Assembly: GCF_002280785.1 (NCBI RefSeq)
Contig: NZ_NCEQ01000003.1
Location: 1 to 64,000 of the forward strand
DNA from: Brevundimonas subvibrioides
Lineage (GTDB): Bacteria > Pseudomonadota > Alphaproteobacteria > Caulobacterales > Caulobacteraceae
Direction of reading: 5' to 3'
DNA: 64,000 nucleotides
Under the pieces are notes generated by a model, which was not told the DNA's origin, did not search any database, and worked only from the letters and a program-made list of their open reading frames with translations. Numbering within the stretch: position 1 is the first letter of the stretch; each line of letters starts with the position of its first letter. Shown one piece after another: positions 8,222 to 15,463 of the stretch. The position numbers and the translations under genes were made by a program.

Positions 8222-8971
8222 TCAGTCCCGCGCGTGCGACAGGGGATCGAAGGTCGGTGCGGCGGGTGTTCCGGCCGAGCCCGCCCAGCGGCGGCGACGG
8301 GCCTCGTCCCCCGAGGCCTGGGTCGCGGCGTCTCTGGCCGTCGCCTCGGCCAGAAGCCGGGACTGGGCCAGCATGATGGTGCGCAACGCCGCCAGATCCT
8401 CGGCGAGGACAGCGAGCATCTGGTTGGAGGACTGGATCGCGGCGGTCTGGCCTGAAGCGGCCTCGCTGGCCGAGAGGGCGCCCGTCAGCCGCTGATTGCG
8501 TCCCTGTCCAAGACGTTCGAGCTCGGCCGCCGTGCGGGCCACATCCTCGGCCGTTCGCCGCGCGTTGGCGGTCCGGGCCTGACCCTGTTCCAGAAGCCGC
8601 AGCATGTCCGAACCGGACAGGTCGTCGGGATAGAGGGTCTGGAACTGTTGCTCCAAACCGCTGACCGAGCTGGCGATCCCGCGCGCCGTGCGGGCCAGTT
8701 CGGCCATGTCGCGCAAGGACTGACTGTTCCCGGTCAGATGGCTGTAGGGCGAAGCCGCAAGGCTCTTGGCCTCATTGGCCAGGCTCTCAAGCTGACGCGC
8801 CGCCTGAAGGGCGTTTTCGATATGGTTGCGGGGGTCGAAGACGACCTGTTGCGCGGGAACGGGGGTCGCGGTCGCAAGCAGGCCGACGGCGACGAGGCCG
8901 GCGGCCAGGATCTGGACCGGTCTATTCGGCCGCAAGCGGTCGGGCGAAGGCGTCGAAAACAGCATCAACAT
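8222..8971 (-). CDS. trbJ: TrbJ, VirB5-like pilus-associated periplasmic protein
   Basis: I place the start at ATG 8971, preceded by AAGGGAG. This gives 249 residues with a signal peptide (ILAAGLVAVGLLATATPVPAQQ) directly followed by the family's VVFDPRNHIENALQAARQLE block. The rest is a long alpha-helical, Gln/Ala/Arg-rich domain typical of TrbJ. VirB5-type proteins sit at the pilus tip and help in recipient contact. The start lies inside the 3' end of trbE (about 50-bp overlap), so translation is probably coupled. Confidence 0.9.
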   Translation of the reverse strand: MLMLFSTPSPDRLRPNRPVQILAAGLVAVGLLATATPVPAQQVVFDPRNHIENALQAARQLESLANEAKSLAASPYSHLTGNSQSLRDMAELARTARGIASSVSGLEQQFQTLYPDDLSGSDMLRLLEQGQARTANARRTAEDVARTAAELERLGQGRNQRLTGALSASEAASGQTAAIQSSNQMLAVLAEDLAALRTIMLAQSRLLAEATARDAATQASGDEARRRRWAGSAGTPAAPTFDPLSHARD

Positions 8972-11345
8972 TGTACACTCCCTTGGCTGTGAGAAATTCC
9001 CGCGCGAATCCGGCCACTCCGGAGGCTGCGAGGATGTCATCGATGAGGGTCTGGTCTTCCGGCGCGCTGGCTCCGCACAGAGCGAGGGCCACACCGGTCA
9101 GGCGCAGGTCGAACAGGCGTCGGCCGCGCGGCTGGCGCCAGTAGTAGGCCCGCTTGGGCGTGGCGAAGGCGATCAGCTCGAGCTGGCGCCGGCTCAGGCC
9201 GAACCCCTGATACAGGCGGGCCGAAGACGGTTCGAGCGCGCGGGGGTTGGGCAGGAAGACCTGGGTCGGGCAGCTCTCGATCAGACTGGCCGCGATCGGC
9301 GAGGACGCGACGTCTTCCAGGCTCTGGGTCGCGAACACCACGGCGACCCGCTTCTTGCGGAGTGTCTTGAGCCACTCCCGGATCTTGGCCGCGAATGCCG
9401 TCTCGCCGAGAAACAGCCAGGCCTCGTCGAGCACCAGCAAGGTGGGTCGGCCGTCAAAGCTGCGCTCCAGATGATGGAAGAGCGCCGAGAGGACCGGAGC
9501 CACGGCCGAGGGCGTGGCCATCAGGGATTCCAACTCGAAGGTGTCGAAGCGACTGGGGACCAGCGCCTCGCCCTCTCCGTCGAGCAGGGCGCCGTGCGGA
9601 CCTTTGAGCGTCAGGGGCTCAAGCGCCGCTGCCACAGCCTTGTCCTGAACCAGGGCGCAGAAGACCGTCAGGGTGCGCTGCGCCACGGGGGCGTCGGCCA
9701 GGGCCGCGAGCGCCGCCCAGATCTCTTCCCGTATCCGGGGCACAGGCTCCAGCCCTGCGAGGCGGACGGTTTCGGCGATCCATTCCGACGCCCAGGCCCG
9801 TTCGATCTCCTGGTCGATGCCCGCCAGAGGCTGGAGCGAAAACCGGGCGCCGGGCTCCAGCGCGCGCCAGCAACCGCCCGCGGCGAGTGTCGCGGCCCGA
9901 GCTGAACGGCCCTTGTCGAAGAAGACCACGCGCGCGCCCGGGTAGCGGAACCACTGCAGGGCCAGGAAGGACAGCAGCGCGCTCTTGCCCGAGCCGGTCG
10001 GCCCCACAACCATGGCGTGGCCGACATCCCCAACGTGAAGCACCAGCCGGAACGGCGTCGAGCCTGTCGTGCGGGCTGTGGCCAGCGGCGGTCCATCGAG
10101 GTTGAGGTCCATGGCCGGCCCGGCCCAGACCGCCGAGACCGGCAACAGATCGGCCAGATTCAGCGTCGAGACGAGCGGCCGGCGGACATCGGCATAGGGC
10201 TCGCCCGGCAGGGAGCCGAGCCAGGCCTCTACGGCATTGAGGTCCTCGATCCGAGCCAACAGCCCCTGAGCGTTTAGGGCGGCTTCTATCGCCCGGGCTT
10301 TGGCGGCGGCGCCGGCCTCAGTCGCGTCGAGCACGGTCACCGTCAGAGTCAGATAGCCGAAAGCGCAGGCCTCAGCCCCCAAGGCGGCCAGGGCTCCGTC
10401 GCACTCCTCGGTCTTGGAGGCGGCGTCGGTGTCAAGGAGTGGCACCTCTTCCTTGGTGATGGCTTCGCGAAGGAGGACACCGACACCCTTGCGCTTAGCG
10501 AACCAGCGCTTCCTCAGCTTGACGATCTCGCGCTCGGCTTCCGGCTTGTCGAGACCGATCCAGCGCGCCGTCCAGCGGTAGGGAAATGGAAGGGCGCCGA
10601 GCGCATCGAGCAAACCGGGCCGGGTGACGGACGGCAGGCCGCGCACCGACACGACCTTGAGCCAGCGGTCGCCGAGACGCGGAGCGATGCCGCCCGAGAG
10701 GTCGGCGTCGGCCAGCCAGGCGTCGAGAAACATCGGAGACTCAGGCGCGGCGACGGGGAAGGTTCTCGGCGACACGCAGTCGTGCAACCAGGTCAGCAGG
10801 TCCGTGTCGTCGAGCGGATCGATCTCGGGAAGGGCGTCCGACAGGAGGTCGAGCGTGGTCGCCGCCTCCCGGGTGAAGACCGCCAGGGCCTGGCGCCAGT
10901 CCGCGCCGCCCTTGGCCAGGCCGTCGAACAGCCAGCGTTCCATTCGACGCGTCTCGTCGGCCGGCGGGAGCCAGGTCAGGGCCAGCCGAAAATCGGTCTC
11001 GAAGGCGGGATCGCCCGCCTCGAACCGGCTCCGGCGCTCCTCGTCAAGAAGCCATGCGACGTCCAGGTCGACAGCACTCTCGGGATATGAGGCGGCCTCG
11101 CGCCGCCGCGCCTCCATATGCAAGCACCAGCCCGTCCCGAGCCGCTTGAGCGCATTGTTCAGACGCGCCCGGACGGCCATCAGCTCGTCCTCGGTCGAGG
11201 ATTCAAGGTCCGGTCCCCGGAACCGGAAGCCGGTGGTGAAGGAGCCGTCCTTGTTCAGGACCACACCGGGGGCCACGAGAGCGGCCCAGGGGAGGTGGTC
11301 CGCGAGAGCCGCCGGCCGTCTGCGATGCTCTTCGAGAAAACGCAT
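8922..11345 (-). CDS. trbE: TrbE, VirB4-type conjugation ATPase
   Basis: 807 residues from ATG 11345 (MRFLEEHRRR). The largest ATPase of the type IV secretion system powers pilus assembly and substrate transfer at the inner membrane. The CagE/TrbE/VirB4 N-terminal domain contains YPESAVDLDVAWLLDEERR. The ATPase domain has Walker A GPTGSGKSALLSF (about residue 455), Walker B LLVLDEAWLFLG and the downstream RKKRVAVVFATQSLEDV sensor block. Its start is 7 bp after the trbD stop and its end overlaps trbJ. Length is normal for TrbE. Confidence 0.95.
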   Translation of the reverse strand: MRFLEEHRRRPAALADHLPWAALVAPGVVLNKDGSFTTGFRFRGPDLESSTEDELMAVRARLNNALKRLGTGWCLHMEARRREAASYPESAVDLDVAWLLDEERRSRFEAGDPAFETDFRLALTWLPPADETRRMERWLFDGLAKGGADWRQALAVFTREAATTLDLLSDALPEIDPLDDTDLLTWLHDCVSPRTFPVAAPESPMFLDAWLADADLSGGIAPRLGDRWLKVVSVRGLPSVTRPGLLDALGALPFPYRWTARWIGLDKPEAEREIVKLRKRWFAKRKGVGVLLREAITKEEVPLLDTDAASKTEECDGALAALGAEACAFGYLTLTVTVLDATEAGAAAKARAIEAALNAQGLLARIEDLNAVEAWLGSLPGEPYADVRRPLVSTLNLADLLPVSAVWAGPAMDLNLDGPPLATARTTGSTPFRLVLHVGDVGHAMVVGPTGSGKSALLSFLALQWFRYPGARVVFFDKGRSARAATLAAGGCWRALEPGARFSLQPLAGIDQEIERAWASEWIAETVRLAGLEPVPRIREEIWAALAALADAPVAQRTLTVFCALVQDKAVAAALEPLTLKGPHGALLDGEGEALVPSRFDTFELESLMATPSAVAPVLSALFHHLERSFDGRPTLLVLDEAWLFLGETAFAAKIREWLKTLRKKRVAVVFATQSLEDVASSPIAASLIESCPTQVFLPNPRALEPSSARLYQGFGLSRRQLELIAFATPKRAYYWRQPRGRRLFDLRLTGVALALCGASAPEDQTLIDDILAASGVAGFAREFLTAKGVYNVDAVFDAFARPLAAE

Positions 11346-11352
11346 CGGGACC

Positions 11353-11634
11353 TCACGCGTCCAGGTGGCCAGGCAGGGCGAGATGTCGCCGAAGCACGTC
11401 GAAAAACCGGCGATCGGCCCTGGCCGCCCACAGGCCGATCGCGTGAGCGACGGCCCACCAAAGAAGGCCAAGCCACCAGATTCGCAGGGCCAGACCGAGC
11501 ACCACGGCGATGGTTCCCATGGCGATGGCGTAGTCCCGGGGCATACCGGCCATAAGGACCGGCTCGGTCAGGGCCTGGGCGACCGGAAGGTCCCAGCCCT
11601 CCGGTCGGCCGTCCTGGAGGGAGCCGGCCATCAT
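11353..11634 (-). CDS. trbD: TrbD, VirB3-like membrane protein
   Basis: 93 residues with the VirB3 pattern: an N-terminal VAQALTEPVLMAGMPRDYAI block followed by a hydrophobic hairpin (AMGTIAVVLGLALRIWWLGLLWWAVAHAIGLW), and the DRRFFDVLRRHL C-terminus normally seen just before TrbE. VirB3 proteins associate with the VirB4 ATPase, consistent with the next gene being trbE. It starts in an ATGA overlap with the trbC stop and ends 7 bp before trbE. Confidence 0.9.
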   Translation of the reverse strand: MMAGSLQDGRPEGWDLPVAQALTEPVLMAGMPRDYAIAMGTIAVVLGLALRIWWLGLLWWAVAHAIGLWAARADRRFFDVLRRHLALPGHLDA

Positions 11635-11951
11635 CCGATCTCCGCCCCGCCGGCGAAGCCGAAGAAATCAAGGAAGAAGGTAGAGGCGGCGAAGGCGATG
11701 CAGAGGCCGAACATGATGCCCAAGCCGCGCCTCATCGAGGATCCGTTCTCGCTCATCGCGATCCCGGCGCCGAAGATGACCACCGCGACCACCGCCGCGG
11801 CCTGGACCACGGGCCCGGTGATGGACTGGACCACCTGCTGGAGCGGCCCCTCCCACGGCATTCCCGAACCTCCGGCCAAGGCCGGGCCGGCCATCATCAG
11901 GCCGCACGTCATCATCGCGCCGAACAGGCGGCGCCCAAGTCTTCTACGCAT
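11631..11951 (-). CDS. trbC: TrbC, VirB2-like conjugative pilin precursor
   Basis: 106 residues from ATG 11951. A signal peptide (ACGLMMAGPALA-like stretch after an Arg-rich N-terminus, MRRRLGRRLFGAMMT) is followed by two hydrophobic helices (VVQAAAVVAVVIFGAGIAMS and GIMFGLCIAFAASTFFLDFFG) with a small charged turn between them. That is the pilin layout. The S26 peptidase TraF at 3376 would process it. It follows a repeat-rich non-coding stretch rather than directly following trbB as it normally does in trb operons. Confidence 0.9.
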   Translation of the reverse strand: MRRRLGRRLFGAMMTCGLMMAGPALAGGSGMPWEGPLQQVVQSITGPVVQAAAVVAVVIFGAGIAMSENGSSMRRGLGIMFGLCIAFAASTFFLDFFGFAGGAEIG

Positions 11952-12010
11952 GTCTTGCTTCCTGTGTTCAGCGCGTCTCAGCGAGACGCACCACATTGCA
12001 AGCAAATATA

Positions 12011-12156
12011 TCCACAGGTTGTCAACTCTGTGGATCGATTATTTTACGCGACTTGCTGACAACTGTCAGACAACTCGTAATGACTCAGAATATGACTTGC
12101 GACGACTTGCCATCCGACAGTCGATCTAACTTTGGTGACGACTTGCGGAGACTTGC
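12011..12156. promoter_or_regulatory. Operator-rich region upstream of trbC: two inverted repeats and five ACTTGC repeats
   Basis: AT-richer than its surroundings. 12011-12034 is a perfect 7-bp inverted repeat TCCACAG / CTGTGGA around GTTGTCAACT. 12056-12069 is CTGACA-AC-TGTCAG. ACTTGC occurs at 12051, 12095, 12105, 12141 and 12151; the last four form two pairs spaced exactly 10 bp, one helical turn. Iterated sites on one face of the helix suggest a DNA-binding protein of the element, probably a regulator of trbC-trbI or a replication/transfer initiator. The 11-mer GACGACTTGCC at 12101 recurs inverted at 31961-31971. No gene is convincing here. Confidence 0.6.
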
Positions 12157-12220
12157 GCGCCAAGCCCGACAGCGCTCATTGCTGAAGGAAGCCGCCTCAA
12201 TTGCGGGTAGAAGATTGGCC

Positions 12221-12418
12221 TCAGGTCAGGACTCTGGTCGCGTCATCGCCGTCAGCCGAGGGCACGCTGTCGAGGATGACCGTGGCCTGTCGTCCGGCGG
12301 CGGTGCGGCGGATGTGGACAATCCGATTGACCGCCTGGGCGATCGCTCGACCTGGCGTGCGCGACGAAACCTCGGTGAACAGGCCCTCGATGAGACGGCG
12401 TAGTCGTCCAGATCGGCA
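12221..12418 (-). pseudogene. trbB 3'-end remnant, diverged second copy
   Basis: On the minus strand this stretch encodes, in one open frame ending in TGA at 12221-12223, about 62 residues containing TEVSSRTPGRAIAQAV, then NRIVHIRRTAAGR. The intact TrbB C-terminus (encoded around 14090-14250) has AEVSSRTPRRAIAQAV and DRIVHIRRTDSGR at the same place; by eye 28 of 40 aligned residues are identical. No ATPase motifs remain and the fragment starts only a few bases after the fic stop. It is not a recent duplication; it looks like the tail of another trbB allele left at a recombination junction. Confidence 0.8.
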
Positions 12419-12424
12419 TCAGGG

Positions 12425-13945
12425 CTAGGCTAATCCGTCGTAGATTTGCAGGCGGATCCCGGCGTCGTCGGCCACACCCGGATCCATGAAGGCGTTGGTC
12501 TCGCGGAGGGGGCCTTGGGTTTCAGCGAGCGTTGTCCAGGGCAAGGAGGCGACCCAGCGCTGGGCGAAGTCTAGCGTCCTGACCAAAGGTCGAGGATTGC
12601 CGACGTTCGACAGAGCCTTCAGGGCGCTCAGATAGTTGCTGCGAAAGATCGTGGGAATGACCAGTCGTTCTTCGCTCTCGGCCACAAGCTCGGCGTTCAT
12701 CATGATGCGGGCGATGCGTCCGTTGCCGTCGGCGAACGGGTGCGCCTCGGAGATGAGAAACATCATATACACGGCGCGGGCGAATGGCGTTTCAAGGCCG
12801 CGGTACAGGTCGAACCCCTGGGCCAATGTGCCCTCGACCTGATCAGGCAAGACAAAGAATGTCTGTCCGGCCCGATTGGCTTCACGCTTGAACTGACCCG
12901 GGCCCTTGTCCGGGCGAGCGCCCATCAGGGTGGCATGCCGCGATTTCAGCAGGGTCGTCAGTTCCTCGGGCGTGCGAGGGCGGCGCCCCATTTCGACGGG
13001 ATCGGAGACGATGCGCCATGTGCCGAGCACATCGTGTGCGTCGGCCGGCCGTTCGGGCGGGATGACGTTGTTGAATACGATGTCCGCCGCTTCGCCCACG
13101 GCGAACTCCGTCCCTTCGATGAAGTTGGAGAAATAGGCCTCGAAGAAGGCCAGGGTCGCGCGGGCCTCGCCGGACCGCTCCCGCGCCTGCCGCATGGCCG
13201 GCGCGGTGGCCCGCAGCTCGGAATAGAGGGCCTCGAAGAGTTTGATCCGGTCCGGGTCATAGGGCGCCCCGCCTCCCCGCGCCTTCGCACGATGGGTCTC
13301 GAGCGGCGCCTCGCGTGTGCCGAGCAGGGCGCCGATAAGGCGATCCAGTTCGATCATCTCGTTATCACGGTTCAAGGCCGGTGCGATGCGGCGAGCCTCG
13401 TCGCGCAGAGCGTTCAACGCCGCCTCGCCGGCGCGGCGCACGATGTCGTCGAGTCGGGTCTCCAACTCGGCGCGCGACAAGGTGCGGCTGACTTCGCCGG
13501 TGCGGCGACGGGACGGCGCTATATTATCGAGATAGGCACGGGCCAGCGACGACAGGTGGAGACCGCCGATATAAGGTCGATCGCTGTCCAGCGGCGGCGG
13601 CCCTCTACGCGGTCGTATTGTCAGTCCGGGCAAGACCACCTCACGCTTCCGGGCGGAGACGACGAAGACCGACCCGTCGGCTGCGGGGGCGTTCTCGATG
13701 GCCGTCCGGTCCGCGATCAGCGCATCCGGCATATAGGCTGCAACGACCTGCCACAGGTGTCGGCGAATGATGGTTTCCGGCGCGTCGATCAGATTGCGCG
13801 TATAGAGCCGGGGGCCAAGTTGACGCACCAAGCCCTGAGCGCGGGCCCGGGCCACGGCATCCGAAAGCGCCGTGGTCGAGAGGAAGACTTCCGGCAGATC
13901 GGCAAGGGGATTTCTGGGCATAGCAACGGGCTCCGCAGGCTTCAT
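12425..13945 (-). CDS. Fic-domain protein (predicted AMPylase) with inhibitory helix and AbiEi-like N-terminus
   Basis: 506 residues from ATG 13945 (a second Met at 13921 is possible). The catalytic motif HPFADGNGRIAR (about 402-413) carries all Fic residues for nucleotide transfer, usually AMP, to a target protein. Upstream, SNFIEG (about 273-278) matches the (S/T)xxxE(G/N) inhibitory helix, so the enzyme should be self-restrained. The first 150-170 residues (LSTTALSDAVARARAQGLVRQL, then LYTRNLIDAPETIIRRHLW) resemble a winged-helix AbiEi-type domain; this is less certain. The gene is lodged inside the trb operon between complete trbB (124 bp upstream) and a trbB remnant, so it is cargo of the transfer module. 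Target unknown. Confidence 0.85.
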   Translation of the reverse strand: MKPAEPVAMPRNPLADLPEVFLSTTALSDAVARARAQGLVRQLGPRLYTRNLIDAPETIIRRHLWQVVAAYMPDALIADRTAIENAPAADGSVFVVSARKREVVLPGLTIRPRRGPPPLDSDRPYIGGLHLSSLARAYLDNIAPSRRRTGEVSRTLSRAELETRLDDIVRRAGEAALNALRDEARRIAPALNRDNEMIELDRLIGALLGTREAPLETHRAKARGGGAPYDPDRIKLFEALYSELRATAPAMRQARERSGEARATLAFFEAYFSNFIEGTEFAVGEAADIVFNNVIPPERPADAHDVLGTWRIVSDPVEMGRRPRTPEELTTLLKSRHATLMGARPDKGPGQFKREANRAGQTFFVLPDQVEGTLAQGFDLYRGLETPFARAVYMMFLISEAHPFADGNGRIARIMMNAELVAESEERLVIPTIFRSNYLSALKALSNVGNPRPLVRTLDFAQRWVASLPWTTLAETQGPLRETNAFMDPGVADDAGIRLQIYDGLA

Positions 13946-14069
13946 ACAGGATTCGCGCGGTTTAAGCGCGCCCTTCTGCGGACTTTTGGGGTTTAAGGCC
14001 GACTCTTGATGCCCGCGAACACCTCTCGCCGATGACCCGGACGGAAAGGAGGACCCTCCGGGGTCGCGG

Positions 14070-15026
14070 TCAGGCCAGAAGGCTGATGGCGTAACCGTCG
14101 TCACCGGACGGCTCAACGCCGAGCACGGCTGCGACCCGTCGTCCGCTATCGGTGCGACGGATATGGACGATCCGATCGACCGCCTGGGCGATCGCCCGGC
14201 GCGGCGTGCGCGATGACACCTCCGCGATCAGGTCCTCGACGCGACGTAGTACATCGTCGGCCGAGTTTGCGTGGATGGTCGAAAGGCCGCCGGGATGGCC
14301 CGTGTTCCAGCTCTTGAGTGTCTCCAGAGCCGCCGCCCCGTCCCGCATTTCGCCGACGACGATGCGATCCGGGCGCATCCGCAGCGCATCTCGCACCAGG
14401 TCGACCACACCAATCGGGATCGGTTGCCGACGCGTCAGAACCGACACCGTGTCCCAGGCCGAACATTGGAGCTCGGGCGTGTCCTCGACCAGGAAGACCC
14501 GGTCCTGGGCGAAGGCCGGTTCGGCGAGCACGGCGTTGGCAAGGGTGGTCTTGCCCGATCCGGTGCCGCCCGAGATCAATATGTTGAGCCGCTCCTCCGC
14601 GGCCCGACGCAACACGGCGGCCTGTTGTTCGGTCATGGAGCCGTCGCGGACGTAGTCGTCCAGGCCCCAGATCACCGAGGGCCGTTTGCGGATCGAAAAG
14701 GCAGGCGCGCTCGTGACGGGCGGTAGCATCCCCTGGAACCTCTCTCCGGTCCCGGGCAGAACCCCTGCAAGTCGAGGATCGTCACGGGTGACGGTTTCGC
14801 CGACATAGTCGGCGATCAGCCGGATGACCCGTTCCCTCGATTCGGCCGACAGGGTCGATCCTGTATCCCGCCGCCCCTCGCCGCTTCGGTCAAGGATCAG
14901 ACGGCCGTCGGGGTTGGCGAGGATCTCGACCACCGCCGGCTCGACCAGGGCGGCCAGGACGGTGTCGCCCAAGGCATGGCGGAGCGCCTCGAGCTTGCGT
15001 TCGGCGATGATGGGATGCGCGGCCAT
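14070..15026 (-). CDS. trbB: TrbB, VirB11-type traffic ATPase
   Basis: 318 residues. Hexameric cytosolic ATPase that works with TrbE during pilus assembly and transfer. Visible motifs: Walker A ISGGTGSGKTTLANAV (about 151-166), the acidic box VFLVEDTPELQC, Walker B-like RPDRIVVGEMRDGAAALETLKSWNTGHPGGLSTIHANS with the conserved His, and the C-terminal RRAIAQAVDRIVHIRRT block. The start overlaps the stop of the CopG-like gene by one base. In canonical trb operons trbC follows directly; here a fic gene and a second trbB tail intervene. Confidence 0.95.
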   Translation of the reverse strand: MAAHPIIAERKLEALRHALGDTVLAALVEPAVVEILANPDGRLILDRSGEGRRDTGSTLSAESRERVIRLIADYVGETVTRDDPRLAGVLPGTGERFQGMLPPVTSAPAFSIRKRPSVIWGLDDYVRDGSMTEQQAAVLRRAAEERLNILISGGTGSGKTTLANAVLAEPAFAQDRVFLVEDTPELQCSAWDTVSVLTRRQPIPIGVVDLVRDALRMRPDRIVVGEMRDGAAALETLKSWNTGHPGGLSTIHANSADDVLRRVEDLIAEVSSRTPRRAIAQAVDRIVHIRRTDSGRRVAAVLGVEPSGDDGYAISLLA

Positions 15027-15463
15027 CAGTTGGTCTGGCCGAAAGACCGGTCTTCGTCAGGCACAGAGCGGTCGGTCCTCCCGGCCACGATGCGTGCCGC
15101 CGTGGCGTCCAATAGACGTTCGATGCGACGATCGACGGCCGCCTGAACCGTGGGGTCCTCATCGACGATTGCGTCGGGGAGCCGAACGAAGAAGGCGCGC
15201 GCCACCTCAATCAAAAGCTCTTGAACGATCTGCATGTCGCGAGCGGTGGATCTCATATGGTCGCGCAGGGACCGTTCGAGCTGCAGCAGACGATCCTCGG
15301 GGTCGGCCTGGGGGCTCTTCTGCAGACCGCGTGCGATGGCGCGTCCCGCCGCCTGGCTGAGCGGCATCTTGCCGCTGCGGGCCTCCCGATTGAGACCGGA
15401 CACGATCTTGGGATCGGTCAGATAAACCTGCACGCGGGCGCTCGCCGCTTCTTTCCTAGCCAT
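15026..15463 (-). CDS. CopG/ribbon-helix-helix family transfer regulator
   Basis: 145 residues; the N-terminus (ASARVQVYLTDPKIVSGLNREARSGKMPLSQAAGRAIARGLQ) has the strand-helix-helix spacing of a CopG-like DNA-binding protein, followed by a helical tail. A gene of this type normally stands between traG and trbB in alphaproteobacterial trb elements. It is presumed to act in relaxosome formation or autoregulation of the transfer operon. It overlaps traG by 8 bp and trbB by one base. The exact operator is unknown; the repeats near 12.1 kb are one candidate. Confidence 0.8.
   Translation of the reverse strand: MARKEAASARVQVYLTDPKIVSGLNREARSGKMPLSQAAGRAIARGLQKSPQADPEDRLLQLERSLRDHMRSTARDMQIVQELLIEVARAFFVRLPDAIVDEDPTVQAAVDRRIERLLDATAARIVAGRTDRSVPDEDRSFGQTN

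Noticed and set aside
11996..12403. 135-codon plus-strand frame across the repeat region and trbB remnant
   Set aside because: Its second half is antisense to the trbB-like tail and its first half covers operator repeats; no ribosome-binding site or domain.
12740..13996. 418-codon plus-strand frame opposite fic
   Set aside because: The Fic motif, inhibitory motif and gene spacing are on the minus strand; this frame has no recognisable domain.
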